A DNA stretch of 40,625 bases from Deltaproteobacteria bacterium (GCA_013151775.1 JAADHO010000111.1:1-40625); one strand, 5' to 3'; counted from the stretch's first letter, positions 19,851 to 28,866 are shown. Program-made: numbers and translations. Notes: generated from the sequence alone by a model not told the origin.

Positions 19851-22800
19851 TCAGTTGATGTCGATATTGATGACGCGGACCGAGAACGGCGTGATCGCTG
19901 CGTACAACGCATCGGCACTGCCGGAGGGATCACCGACCACGTCGTAGGCCTGCGATCCGTCGACGATCGAGTCGGGGACGCCGGTCACGGTCACCGTTTG
20001 GCTGTTGGACCAGTTGGAGGACGTGAAGGTCAGCGACGATGCGCTGAGGCTGCCCTCGCTGGTGTCCCATGTGAACGTGATGACGACGTTCGAGGTGGGC
20101 TGAGAGTTCAGCACCACGTCGAAGGCGTCCATCGTGCCACTCTCGGAGGTCACCAAGTCCCGGCGCGGAGTCACCGTGATGCCGGGCGTCTCGTCGTCCA
20201 GATTGACGCCGGTAGCCGAGCTACCCATCAAGCCCACGTAGTTGGAGTCGCTGCTGGTCGAAGGTCCGACGTCGATCGTGAAGGGCTGGTTTCCGTCAGC
20301 GATGAAGTCGTCGATGCCGGTGACGGTCACGCTCTGATAGATGTTCCAGTTCGTGGCGTTGAAGACGATCGACGCGACGATCGTATCCGCCTCATCTGGG
20401 TCTGCGCTGGAGAAGGGCACGGTGACGGGTGCGGTGGGTTGCGAAAGCAAGCGCACGCGGAACGCTCCGGTGACGCTCCCCGACTCGTTGGTCAGAAGCC
20501 CGGTGTTCGAGATGACCTCGATACCGGGGACCTCGTTGTCGGTGTTCAGAGCCGGCACATCCGCGACGGCCAACCCGCTGTAGCCCGCGTCCGCACTCAC
20601 AGCTGCGCTCGTGACGATGGAATAGGGCTGGTTGCCGTCGGCGACAAAGTCGTCGACGCCGGTCACGGTGATGGTTTGGTTCACGTTCCAGTCGGCCGCC
20701 GTGAACGTCACGCTGGCTGGCGAGACCGTTCCCTCGCTCACATCGTCGCTCGAGAGGTTGATGGTGACGGAACTGAACGGCTCACTGTTGAGCTTGATGG
20801 TGAAGGTGTCGGTGGAGCCAGTCTCCGTCGTGTTCAGGGGATTGCCCGGATTCGGCACCGTCACCGTCACGCCAGCCGTCTCATCGTCGACACAAGTGGC
20901 CACCACATCGTCGACAGCGAAGCCGCTGTAGTTGGCGTCGGAGCTCGAGGCGGCTGCGGTGGTCACGGTGAAGGTCTGATCTCCGTCCGCGAGGGCGTCG
21001 TCCACTCCGGTGACGGTGACCGTCTGAGGTCCATTCCAGTTGGCAGAGGTGAAGGTCACGGACGCGGGAGAGACGCTGCCCTCGGTCGAGTCGGCGCTCG
21101 ACAGCCCGATCGTCACGTCTGCCGTGGGTTGCGAGGTCAGCACGATGGTGAAGGTGTCCGTGCCGCCCGCTTCAGTGACGCTCAGCCCGGTGAGGGGAGT
21201 CACGGTCACACCCGCCGTCTCGTCATCGGTGTTCGTCGCCGAGACATCGGGCGCGTTCCGCCCATTGTAGCCGGAGTCCGCGCTCACGGCGGGGGCCGTG
21301 ACCAGCGTGTAGCCAACGTTTCCGTCCGCGACGAAGTCGTCGACACCGGTTACCGTCACCCGCTGAGGTGCGTTCCAGTTGGCGGCCGTGAACGTCAGGG
21401 ACGCAAGGTCTACCGTGCCCTCCGTGGTGTCGTTGCTCGAGACGGCGATGGTCACGTTCGCCGTCGGCTGGGAGTCGAGGAAGACGTCGAAGTGCGCGCT
21501 TCCGCCCACCTCGCTCGTCGTCAGGCCCGACGTGGGCACCACGGTGATGCCCGGGCTGTCGTCGTCGACGTTGGTGGCCGTGACATCCGCCGGATCGATC
21601 CCGGCATAGGTCGAATCGCTGCTCGTCGCGGCTCCCAAGACGATGTGATAGGTCTGGTCTCCATCGGCGATCACGTCGTCGACACCGGTCACCGTGACGG
21701 TCTGGAAGGAGTTCCAGTTCAGCGTGCTGAACGTCAAGCTCGCCACGTCCGCGACGCCCTCACCCGCGTCGTCCGTCGCGACCGAAATGGTCACGCTGGC
21801 GGTGGGCTCAGAACGCAGACGAACCTGGAACGAATCTGTCGTCCCATCTTCACGCGTGGTGATGGAGAGCGGTAGCACCTCGAAGCCCGCCGTCTCGTTG
21901 TCGATGTTGGTCATCCCAACGTCTCCACGGTCCAACCCATTGTAGGAGCCGTCCCCACTCGTCGCAGCCAAGATCTGCACTGTGTAGGGCTGGTTCCCGT
22001 CGGCGATGAGGTCATCGACACCGGTCACCGTCACCGATTGGTAGGCGCCCCAGTTCCCCGAGGCACCGGACGTGAACGTCAGGCTCGAGGGGCTGATCGT
22101 GCCTTCGCCGGTATCGCTGCTCGCGAGGGGCACGGTGACGTTCGCCGTGGGCTCCGAGCGGAGCCGAAGCTTGAACACGTAGCTGCCGCCCGCCTCCGTG
22201 GTCTCCCGAGGTCGAGGCGCGCTGAGCTGGATGCCCGCGGTCTCGTCATCCTGGTTGATGACGGAGACGCTGTCGGCGGGCAGCGAGTCGTAGGCCGGCT
22301 GCATGCTGCTCGTGCCCGTGTTGGTGATGCTGTAGGACTGGTCGCCATCCGCGAAGAAGTCATCGACGCCAGTGACCGTGATGGTCTGAGCGGCGTTCCA
22401 GTTGGCCGTCGTGAAGGTCAGAGCGGCGGGACTGATGCTGCCCTCTGCGGTGTTGGAGCTCGCGAAGGCGATGTCCACGTTCGCGGTCGGAGCGACGTTC
22501 AGCACGACGTCGAAGCTGGCCGTGCCACCCGCCTCCGTGGTGATGAGGCCCGCGGTGGGCGTGACGCTCACGCCAGGGTCTTGGTCCATGTTCGTGGCGC
22601 CGACGTCGGTCGGATCCATCGTGTCATAACCCGCGTCCGTCGAGGTCGCGGGAGCGAGCGCGATCGTGTAGGGCTGGTCGCCGTCGAAGATCCCGTCGGA
22701 GACGCCCGTGACCGTGACGGCCTGGGGCGCGTTCCAGTTAGCGACCGTGAAGGTGAGTGTGGCCGTGGAGACCGTGCCCTCGCCCGTGTCCGAGCTCGCC

Positions 22801-24947
22801 ACGGGGATCGTCACAGGCGCCGTGGGCTGGGAGTTCAGCACCACCGTGAAGCTGTCCGTGCCGCCTGCCTCCGTGGTGACGAGACCACTGGTCGGCGTCA
22901 CCGTGATGCCGGCGCTGTCGTTGTCCGTGTTGCTCACGGCGACGTCGGGCGGGTCCATGCCCGTGTAGTTGCCGTCCGTGCTGGTCGCCGCACCCACCAG
23001 CGCCTGGTAGAGCTGGTTGCCATCCTGCACGGCGTCATCGACGCCGGTCACCGTCACGGTCTGGGCCGCGTTCCAGTTGGCAGACGTGAACGTGAGCGAG
23101 GCCGGGCCAACCGTGCCTTCGCTGGTGTCGTCCGAGCTGATGGCGAAGACCACGTCCATCGTTGGGCGGCTGTTGAGCACCACTGTGAACGTGTCCGTAC
23201 CGCCCGCCTCGGTCGTAACCAGACCCGACGTCGGCGTCACCGTCACGCCCGCGCTGTCGTTGTCCGTGTTGCTCACGGCGACGTCGGGCGGGTTCATGCC
23301 CGTGTAGTTGGCGTCCGTGCTGGCCGCCGCACCCACGAGGGCGTTGTAGACCTGATTGCCGTCCTGCACCGAGTCATCGACGCCGGTGACAGTCACGGTC
23401 TGGGGCGCGTTCCAGTTGTCGACCGTGAAGCTCAGAGACGCGGGAGCGACGGTGCCCTCGGAGGTGTCGTCCGAGCTGATGGCAAACGTCACGTCCATCG
23501 TTGGGCGGGTGTTGAGCACCACCGTAAACGTGTCCGTTCCGCCCGCCTCCGTCGTGACCAGACCCGACGTCGGCGTCACCGTCACGCCCGCGCTGTCGTT
23601 GTCCGTGTTGGTCACCTCGACGTCCGCGGCGTCCACGGTGTCGTAGCCGGTGTCGGTCGACGTGGCCGCTGCGGTCTGGATGCGGAAGACTTGGTTCCCG
23701 TCCTGCACCGCGTCATCCACGCCCGTCACCGTGACGGTCTGGGGAGCGTTCCAGTTGTCGAACGTGAAGGTCAAAGACGCGGGCAGCGCCGTGCCCTCCG
23801 TGTCGTCACTGCTGCTGATGCCAATGCTGACGTCCGCCGTGGGTCGACTGTTGAGCACCACCGTGAACGTGTCCGTAGTGCCCGCTTCGCTCACGGAGAG
23901 TCCGTCCACGGGAGCCACGGTGATGCCGGCGCTGTCGTCGTCCGTGTTGGTGACCTCGGCGTCGTCGGGGTCGACGGCGTCGTAGCCGGTGTCGGTCGAC
24001 GTCGCCGCACCGAACACGACCTGATAGACCTGCGAGCCATCCGCGACCGCGTCGTCCACACCGGTCACGGTGACGGTCTGCGGCGCGTTCCAGTTGTCCA
24101 TCGTGAACGTGAGGGAATCGGGGCTGACTGTGCCTTCACTCTCGTCGCTCGACGAGACGGGGATCGTCACGTCGGCCGAGGGCGCGCTGTTGAGCACGAC
24201 CGTGATGTCGGCGCTGCCGCCAGCTTCGGTGGTCGTCGAGCCCGTGAGAGGATCCACGGTGATGCCCGCGGTCTCGTCATCGGTGTTCGTGAGCTCCACG
24301 TCGTCGGCGTCCAGCCCGTCATACGCGGCGTCCGCGCTCGTGGCCGCGCCGGTCAGCGCGTTGTAGACCTGATCGCCATCGACCGTGTCATCGTCCACGC
24401 CGGTGACCGTGACGGTCTGGGGTGCGCTCCAGTTGTCCATGGTAAAGGTGAGGGAGTCGGGGCTGACGGTGCCTTCACTCTCGTCGCTCGAGCTGAGCGG
24501 GATGGTCACGTCGGCCGTGGGTGCGGTGTTCAAAACGACGGTGAAATCAGCGCTGCCACCCATCTCCGTGGTCGTCAGGCCGCTCGTCGGATCCACGGTG
24601 ATGCCCGCGGTCTCGTCATCGGTATTGGTGACCTCCACATCGTCGACGACCATGCCGCTGTAATCTGTGTCGTCGCTCATCACGTCGGAGGTGACGACGC
24701 TGTAGCTCTGATCGCCATCCGCGATGTCATCGTCGACCCCGGTGATGGTGACGATCTGCGGAGCGCTCCAGTTGTCCGTCGTGAACGTCACGCTGAGAGG
24801 CGAGACCGTGCCTTCGCCTTCATCGCTCGAGCTGAGGGTGATCGCGACGTCCGCGGTCGGCTGCGCGTCGAGCACGATGGTGAACGTGGCTTGCTCTCCA
24901 CTCTCCGACGTGCGCAAGCCGGTGGTCGGGGTGACGCTGACGCCCGC
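19851..24947 (-). repeat. Tandem array, 15 units of about 339 bp
   Basis: Coding repeats with a period of about 339 bases (113 codons). Repeat openings can be read at residues 49, about 162, 275 and so on, to the last unit ending at the stop codon. Units 5 to 7 (roughly 22575-23591) are nearly identical to each other, while units 9, 10, 13 and 14 are more diverged, indicating recent duplication in the middle of the array. Confidence 0.9.
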
Positions 24948-25091
24948 CATGGCGACCATCGCGTCTGCTCCCCCGTCCACGTCCCCATCCATCCCTCCGT
25001 CGCTCCGGCCGCCTCCCCCACAAGCCTGAAGTCCCAGAATTCCGCCAAGCGCCAGAATGATGGCGCAACTATGCAAGCCCCGATAATTCAT
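19851..25091 (-). CDS. Giant lipoprotein of 15 tandem Calx-beta-like repeats
   Basis: 1746 residues. The N-terminal signal ends in LGLQAC (lipidated Cys24), followed by a Gly/Asp-rich linker to residue 48. The rest is 15 tandem units of about 113 residues with the pattern GVTVTPTSGLxTTEAGG...FTVVLNSxPTADVTI...SSDxSEGTVSPxSLTFT...NWNAPQTVTVTGVDDxxxDGxQxY...DVxxTNxDDE. The beta-strand-rich pattern and conserved Asp residues resemble Calx-beta/adhesin domains and suggest a calcium-stiffened rod standing out from the cell surface. No catalytic domain is present. The ATG at 25091 has an excellent AGGAGG five bases upstream (25097-25102 on the other strand). G+C is visibly lower than in flanking genes. 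A long open frame antisense to it is a by-product of codon bias. The likely role is adhesion or matrix, as inference. Confidence 0.9.
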   Translation of the reverse strand: MNYRGLHSCAIILALGGILGLQACGGGGRSDGGMDGDVDGGADAMVAMAGVSVTPTTGLRTSESGEQATFTIVLDAQPTADVAITLSSSDEGEGTVSPLSVTFTTDNWSAPQIVTITGVDDDIADGDQSYSVVTSDVMSDDTDYSGMVVDDVEVTNTDDETAGITVDPTSGLTTTEMGGSADFTVVLNTAPTADVTIPLSSSDESEGTVSPDSLTFTMDNWSAPQTVTVTGVDDDTVDGDQVYNALTGAATSADAAYDGLDADDVELTNTDDETAGITVDPLTGSTTTEAGGSADITVVLNSAPSADVTIPVSSSDESEGTVSPDSLTFTMDNWNAPQTVTVTGVDDAVADGSQVYQVVFGAATSTDTGYDAVDPDDAEVTNTDDDSAGITVAPVDGLSVSEAGTTDTFTVVLNSRPTADVSIGISSSDDTEGTALPASLTFTFDNWNAPQTVTVTGVDDAVQDGNQVFRIQTAAATSTDTGYDTVDAADVEVTNTDNDSAGVTVTPTSGLVTTEAGGTDTFTVVLNTRPTMDVTFAISSDDTSEGTVAPASLSFTVDNWNAPQTVTVTGVDDSVQDGNQVYNALVGAAASTDANYTGMNPPDVAVSNTDNDSAGVTVTPTSGLVTTEAGGTDTFTVVLNSRPTMDVVFAISSDDTSEGTVGPASLTFTSANWNAAQTVTVTGVDDAVQDGNQLYQALVGAATSTDGNYTGMDPPDVAVSNTDNDSAGITVTPTSGLVTTEAGGTDSFTVVLNSQPTAPVTIPVASSDTGEGTVSTATLTFTVANWNAPQAVTVTGVSDGIFDGDQPYTIALAPATSTDAGYDTMDPTDVGATNMDQDPGVSVTPTAGLITTEAGGTASFDVVLNVAPTANVDIAFASSNTAEGSISPAALTFTTANWNAAQTITVTGVDDFFADGDQSYSITNTGTSSMQPAYDSLPADSVSVINQDDETAGIQLSAPRPRETTEAGGSYVFKLRLRSEPTANVTVPLASSDTGEGTISPSSLTFTSGASGNWGAYQSVTVTGVDDLIADGNQPYTVQILAATSGDGSYNGLDRGDVGMTNIDNETAGFEVLPLSITTREDGTTDSFQVRLRSEPTASVTISVATDDAGEGVADVASLTFSTLNWNSFQTVTVTGVDDVIADGDQTYHIVLGAATSSDSTYAGIDPADVTATNVDDDSPGITVVPTSGLTTSEVGGSAHFDVFLDSQPTANVTIAVSSNDTTEGTVDLASLTFTAANWNAPQRVTVTGVDDFVADGNVGYTLVTAPAVSADSGYNGRNAPDVSATNTDDETAGVTVTPLTGLSVTEAGGTDTFTIVLTSQPTADVTIGLSSADSTEGSVSPASVTFTSANWNGPQTVTVTGVDDALADGDQTFTVTTAAASSSDANYSGFAVDDVVATCVDDETAGVTVTVPNPGNPLNTTETGSTDTFTIKLNSEPFSSVTINLSSDDVSEGTVSPASVTFTAADWNVNQTITVTGVDDFVADGNQPYSIVTSAAVSADAGYSGLAVADVPALNTDNEVPGIEVISNTGLLTNESGSVTGAFRVRLLSQPTAPVTVPFSSADPDEADTIVASIVFNATNWNIYQSVTVTGIDDFIADGNQPFTIDVGPSTSSDSNYVGLMGSSATGVNLDDETPGITVTPRRDLVTSESGTMDAFDVVLNSQPTSNVVITFTWDTSEGSLSASSLTFTSSNWSNSQTVTVTGVPDSIVDGSQAYDVVGDPSGSADALYAAITPFSVRVINIDIN

Positions 25092-25096
25092 TCGTT

Positions 25097-25102
25097 CCTC
25101 CT
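25097..25102 (-). promoter_or_regulatory. Strong Shine-Dalgarno of the repeat lipoprotein
   Basis: AGGAGG on the minus strand, five bases before ATG 25091; one of the strongest ribosome sites in the window, suggesting high expression. Confidence 0.7.
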
Positions 25103-25184
25103 CACCCGGTCACCGCGAAGGCGCATCCGGTCGCCAGCATGGCGCGATTCAGTAGGCGCGCAATTTTCTACGGCCGCAACGTAT

Positions 25185-25204
25185 CACGTGAGTTGTCTCA
25201 CGTG
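25185..25204. promoter_or_regulatory. Perfect inverted repeat, operator candidate
   Basis: CACGTGAG-TTGT-CTCACGTG: two perfect eight-base arms around a four-base centre, in the 277-base spacer between the divergent repeat-lipoprotein and Trm112-like genes. The spacer is otherwise unremarkable. With divergent genes on both sides a terminator is unlikely, so a regulator binding site is the better reading. Confidence 0.45.
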
Positions 25205-25368
25205 GCTTCCAGCGTCCTGAACCGTAGGACCACCCACATTGTCGAAGCACGAAAGTGGACGCATGACCGCGACACTGGGCTGCAGGCTATCGAACGCTCA
25301 CTCGGCTGGACTTTCACTGGGCTTCGCAGTGGGTGGACGGAAGCGCAGACGGCGCTAGTCTCCGGCGC

Positions 25369-25623
25369 ATGAGCGACTCACCTGCCTTCGTAGACCCCGA
25401 GACCCACGCTGCGTTGAGCCTCGCGAGCGAGAGCCAGCTGCTCGAGCTGCGGCGGCGACACGAGGCGGGCGAGCTGCGGCGACGCGACGGTGGCGAGTTG
25501 CCCGAGCGCCTCGACGGAGCCTACCTCCCCGTCACAGGTCTCTACGCCTACGCCATCGTCGATGGTGTCCCCAACTTCCTGGCGAACGAGCGCCTCGAAT
25601 ACACATCCAAGCTCGACGCGTGA
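25369..25623 (+). CDS. Trm112-like small protein
   Basis: 84 residues. The C-terminal half, LPVTGLYAYAIVDGVPNFL, matches the Trm112/UPF0434 pattern in which a short beta-rich domain ends with YPVxDGIPxLL. Eukaryotic and archaeal members activate methyltransferases; the role of bacterial ones is not settled. The zinc-binding CPxC motif typical of the N terminus is absent: this protein opens with VDPETHAALSL and has no cysteine. The ATG at 25369 lies 10 bases upstream of an unrelated frame end and no strong ribosome site is seen. It is followed after 10 bases by the quinone oxidoreductase gene, so the two are probably cotranscribed. Confidence 0.72.
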   Translation: MSDSPAFVDPETHAALSLASESQLLELRRRHEAGELRRRDGGELPERLDGAYLPVTGLYAYAIVDGVPNFLANERLEYTSKLDA

Positions 25624-25633
25624 GGATCGGGGC

Positions 25634-26644
25634 ATGAGAGCCTGGGAGCTGAGAGACGCCTTCGGCCTCGAGCACCTCACGCTCGTGGATCGCCAGAGCG
25701 AACGTCTCGGTCCCGGACAGGTGCGCGTCAAGCTGCGCGCCGCCGCGCTGAACTACCGCGATCTCTTGGTAGCCCGTGGCCACTACGACCCGCGCCAGCG
25801 CCTGCCCTACGTCCCGCTCTCGGATGGCGTCGGCGAGGTGGTGGAGGTCGGCGGCGACGTGACCCGCGTCGCGGTCGGCGAACGCGTCGCCGGCTGCTTC
25901 GCCCAGGGATGGATCGCGGGCGAGCCGAGCCTCGAGCGCCTGCGTCGGACGCTGGGCTCCAACCTCGATGGCTGCCTGCGCGAGGAGATGGTGATCGACG
26001 CCGAGGGCGTCGTGCGGGTCCCGGCGCAGCTCACGGACGTGGAGGCAGCGACCTTGCCCTGCGCTGGGCTCACGGCCTTCAGCGCGCTCTTCACCCTGGG
26101 CGGCTTGCGTGCCGGCCAGAGCGTGTTGGTGCTCGGCTCGGGCGGCGTGTCGGTCTTCGCCTTGGCCTTCGCGCGGGTCGCCGGAGCGAGGGTGATCGCC
26201 ACGACGAGCTCCAAGGACAAAGCCGAGCGGCTGCGAGCGTTGGGCGCCGAGCAGGTGCTGAACTACCGCGAGGAGCCCGCCTGGGGACGCCGCGTCCGGG
26301 AGCTCACGGGAGGCCGAGGCGTGGATCTCGTGGTGGAGGTCGGCGGCGCCGGCACCCTCGCCCAGAGCCTGAAGGCGGTGCGCCCGGGCGGAATGATCGC
26401 GCTGATCGGCGTGCTGGCGGGAACTCAGGAGAAGCTGAACATCCTGCCCGCGGTAATGAAGCAGGTGTGTATGCAGGGCGTGCTCGTGGGCCACCGAGAT
26501 GGCTTCGAGGCGATGAACCGTGCGATCGAGTCCAGCGGGTTGCGGCCCGTCGTGGACCGAGTCTTTCCCTTCGACGATGCCCCCGCGGCCTTCTCCCACT
26601 TGGCCAGCGGTGAACATTTCGGCAAAGTCGTGATCGAGGTCTAA
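25634..26644 (+). CDS. NAD(P)-dependent quinone oxidoreductase-like MDR protein
   Basis: 336 residues, typical length for the zinc-independent medium-chain dehydrogenase/reductase family. Visible marks: the GroES-like N-terminal half with LNYRDLLVARGHYD and VPLSDGVGEVVEVGGDVTRVAVGERV, the catalytic-domain step TLPCAGLTAFSAL, and a Rossmann motif VLVLGSGGVSVFALAFA followed by IATTSSKDKAERLRALGA. The zinc-binding Cys/His set of alcohol dehydrogenases is not seen. It probably reduces a quinone or enone with NADPH in the cytoplasm; the substrate cannot be named. It is in a run with the Trm112-like gene upstream (10-base gap) and a small membrane protein starting directly after the stop. Confidence 0.9.
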   Translation: MRAWELRDAFGLEHLTLVDRQSERLGPGQVRVKLRAAALNYRDLLVARGHYDPRQRLPYVPLSDGVGEVVEVGGDVTRVAVGERVAGCFAQGWIAGEPSLERLRRTLGSNLDGCLREEMVIDAEGVVRVPAQLTDVEAATLPCAGLTAFSALFTLGGLRAGQSVLVLGSGGVSVFALAFARVAGARVIATTSSKDKAERLRALGAEQVLNYREEPAWGRRVRELTGGRGVDLVVEVGGAGTLAQSLKAVRPGGMIALIGVLAGTQEKLNILPAVMKQVCMQGVLVGHRDGFEAMNRAIESSGLRPVVDRVFPFDDAPAAFSHLASGEHFGKVVIEV

Positions 26645-26890
26645 ATGACAAGCAAGCGGCAGAAGCGACAGAAGAAGAGCGGCGCCCAGAAGAAGCGACC
26701 GAAGAAGCACCACGGCTCCGCATCGCAGGCGGAGCAGTACGAGTCGAGCGGCGCCCTGTCCTCCATGGTCGGAGGCTTCAAGCGCGCGGTGGGCGTCTCG
26801 GCGCCCAGGAAGCGCGGCGCCCTCGACCACGTCTGGACCTTCCTGCTCCTGGCCGCCGTGGTCGGGGTGATCGCCTGGCGCTTCTTCTAG
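26645..26890 (+). CDS. Small basic single-TM protein
   Basis: 81 residues. The first 25 residues are extremely basic (Lys/Arg/Gln), then a polar middle (SSGALSSMVGGFKRAVGVS), then one C-terminal TM helix (VWTFLLLAAVVGVIAWRFF). This layout gives a tail-anchored membrane protein with a cytosolic basic arm. The ATG directly abuts the oxidoreductase stop (TAAATG), implying coupled translation. Function unknown; the basic arm could bind nucleic acid or acidic lipids, as inference. Confidence 0.7.
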   Translation: MTSKRQKRQKKSGAQKKRPKKHHGSASQAEQYESSGALSSMVGGFKRAVGVSAPRKRGALDHVWTFLLLAAVVGVIAWRFF

Positions 26891-27273
26891 CTCTGATCTG
26901 AAAACGCCTGCGTGGCAGGCTTGGAATCAACCGGAGGACGCGCATGTTGTCCGGTTGTGAAAGCCCGAGTCGTCACGCATGTCTCGCGCGCCCTCGACCA
27001 GAAGCGCGTACAGCTCACGAGCCGCGCGCTCGAGAGCCAGAGCGGGCTTCACACTGGGCTCTTCGGCCCGACGCCCGCGGCTGCGAGTGCAGCCTGCCGC
27101 GGCGCGTCATCTTTGCCGCCAGAGCGAAAAAATGACCCATTGTGGCCATTCTCGCCTCTGGCTGGCGCCCGTACACTGATGCCCCGGAGGCGCCCGGATG
27201 GGTGGCTGCGCAGTGAGTTGGGTATCGGAGAGTGACGGGGTCTCGTCAGTTTGGGGGCGGGCAGGATGCACGG
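26891..27273. other. 383-base intergenic region
   Basis: No convincing gene. It contains a perfect hairpin at 26906-26920 just after the upstream operon, a locally A-rich patch near 27126-27135, and a weak -10-like TACACT at 27172-27177 without a good -35. It probably carries the terminator of the upstream genes and the promoter of the PAS-LuxR gene. Confidence 0.4.
26906..26920 (+). terminator. Hairpin after the small membrane protein gene
   Basis: GCCTGC-GTG-GCAGGC is a perfect six-base stem with a three-base loop, 15 bases after the stop codon. It is followed by TTGG rather than a T-run, so termination would be partial or not intrinsic. Confidence 0.4.
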
Positions 27274-27810
27274 ATGCAGGATGCGGAGTTCGGAGTGTTG
27301 GGAGAACGGGTGGACGCGGGCCTGGTCGTCACCGACGAGGGTGGCGTCGTGGTCTACGCCAATTCCCAATTCGTGGCCCTCTGCGGGCTCAGGGGCGAGA
27401 GCTTGACGGGTCATCGCCTCGACGCGCTGATCGACCTGCCCGCGTCGAGCGCCGAGGGCGGACCCGTGGGCGTCTCCATCGGCAACGCCAACCTCGACAT
27501 GCATGTGTACGGCATCGTCGCGGGTCACCACGAACCCCACCGACTGCTGCTCTTCGCCTGCAGCCACGAGAGCATGAAGTGCCGCAACCTCGCCGAGCGC
27601 TACGGGCTCTCCCCCCGGGAGGGGGACATCCTCTCCCACGCCCTCGAGGGCATGAGGGTGGAGAGCATCGCGGAGGGCTGCGGCATCAGCGCCCACACGG
27701 TGCGCAACCACCTCAAGAGCATCTATCGCAAGCTCGGCGTGCACTCACGGGTCGAGCTGATGCGCCGCTGTCAGGACAGCGCCGGGGCGGAGGACAAAGG
27801 AGGGCGATGA
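27274..27810 (+). CDS. PAS-LuxR transcriptional regulator
   Basis: 178 residues. A PAS-like sensor domain (about 8-95; AGLVVTDEGGVVVYANSQFVALCGLRGESLTG) is followed by a LuxR/GerE-type helix-turn-helix (about 108-165; LSPREGDILSHALEGMRVESIAEGCGISAHTVRNHLKSIYRKLGVHSRVELMRR). There is no receiver domain. The ATG at 27274 is preceded by AGGA seven bases upstream; a GTG at 27232 would add 14 residues. The stop overlaps the start of the next gene, a PAS-histidine kinase, so they are made together. It would act on DNA in the cytoplasm, with the signal probably sensed by the PAS domain. Targets are unknown. Confidence 0.88.
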   Translation: MQDAEFGVLGERVDAGLVVTDEGGVVVYANSQFVALCGLRGESLTGHRLDALIDLPASSAEGGPVGVSIGNANLDMHVYGIVAGHHEPHRLLLFACSHESMKCRNLAERYGLSPREGDILSHALEGMRVESIAEGCGISAHTVRNHLKSIYRKLGVHSRVELMRRCQDSAGAEDKGGR

Positions 27811-28862
27811 TGAAGTCAGGGGAAGGACTCGGCGGCGGCGACCTCGGCGATCTCTTGCCCTACGGCTTGGTGGTCGTGGACGCGCAGGGCACGATGGTTC
27901 AGCTGAACGAGCAGCTCGCGAGCATGTTCGGGTTCGAACGCAACGAGCTCTTGGGAGAGCCCGTCGAGAGGCTGATGCCCGAGGGCCGCCGGAACGCGCA
28001 CGTGCTCCACCGGTGCGACTTCGCTCACACACCGAGCGCGCGGAACATGGGAGACATCTCGCTCACGGGCTACGGGCACGACGGTCACGAGTTCCCCATC
28101 CATGTGGATCTACAGCCCTTGGCCAATGGCGGGACCCTGGCGATCGTGGCGGACCTGCGCGAGGCCTCGCATCAAGCGCTGACGCGCGTAGCCCGAGCCA
28201 ACCGTGACGCCATGACGACCACCTTCGGCGCCATCGCCCACGAGCTGAACAACCCCCTGAGCTGCATGCTCCCGAGCCTCCAAGTCGCCATCGACATGTC
28301 CCGCGGCAAGCAGCCGCAACTTCAAGCGGCGCTGGAGGATTGCCTGGAGGCGACGCGACGCATCGGAGCCATCGTGTCCGACATGGCGACCCTCGGCGGC
28401 TCGCGCTGCCTCGAGGGCGGAACCCCTTTACTGGAGATCGCTCAAGCGACGGCGCGTCTGATCGAGGCTCGGGCACCGGAGCACTTGAACGTTCGCGCGG
28501 AGGCCAAGGGCGACCCGCGGGTGGCATGCCCGAGCGTGAACGTGGGGCAGATCCTGCTCAACCTCTGCCTCAACGCGCTCCACGCCATGGTCGAGGCGGA
28601 GTGCACGGGCGAGATCGTGCTCGAGGTCTCAGAAGAGGGAGGCTTCGGCGTCCTCGATGTCCACGACCACGGCCCGGGTGTACCGGCTGATCTCCGCGAG
28701 CGCATTTTTGCGCCCTTCTTCACCACGCGCGCCGCGGGCAGCGGGGTGGGGCTAGCGCTCTCACGTGAGAAGGCGACGCTGCTCGGGGGCGACCTGCAGC
28801 TCGCGCACAGCGACGAGCGCGGCAGCGTGTTTCGGCTCACCCTGCCGCTGGCGAGCGGCTGA
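27807..28862 (+). CDS. PAS-domain sensor histidine kinase
   Basis: 351 residues. A PAS domain (about 14-120; YGLVVVDAQGTMVQLNEQLASMFGFERNELLGEPVERLMP) is followed by a HisKA-type dimerisation helix with phosphoacceptor His145 in IAHELNNPL and an HATPase domain with N-box LNLCLNALHAM, G1 HDHGPGVP and G2 GSGVGLALS. There is no TM helix, so the kinase is cytosolic. Two ATGs are in tandem (27807 and 27810); AGGAGG at 27798-27803 gives three- and six-base spacing, so 27810 may be used. Both overlap the stop of the PAS-LuxR gene. No receiver-domain protein adjoins, so its phosphorylation partner must be encoded elsewhere or be atypical. It ends four bases before the convergent lipoprotein stop. Confidence 0.93.
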   Translation: MMKSGEGLGGGDLGDLLPYGLVVVDAQGTMVQLNEQLASMFGFERNELLGEPVERLMPEGRRNAHVLHRCDFAHTPSARNMGDISLTGYGHDGHEFPIHVDLQPLANGGTLAIVADLREASHQALTRVARANRDAMTTTFGAIAHELNNPLSCMLPSLQVAIDMSRGKQPQLQAALEDCLEATRRIGAIVSDMATLGGSRCLEGGTPLLEIAQATARLIEARAPEHLNVRAEAKGDPRVACPSVNVGQILLNLCLNALHAMVEAECTGEIVLEVSEEGGFGVLDVHDHGPGVPADLRERIFAPFFTTRAAGSGVGLALSREKATLLGGDLQLAHSDERGSVFRLTLPLASG

Positions 28863-28866
28863 GCGC

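Noticed and set aside
19851-24947. CRISPR-like array
   Set aside because: The 339-base units are in frame, code for protein domains and have no unique spacers.
22038-25220. 1060-codon open frame antisense to the repeat lipoprotein
   Set aside because: It mirrors the 339-base repeats, is Arg/His/Gly/Val-rich without domains, and arises from high third-position G+C of the real gene.
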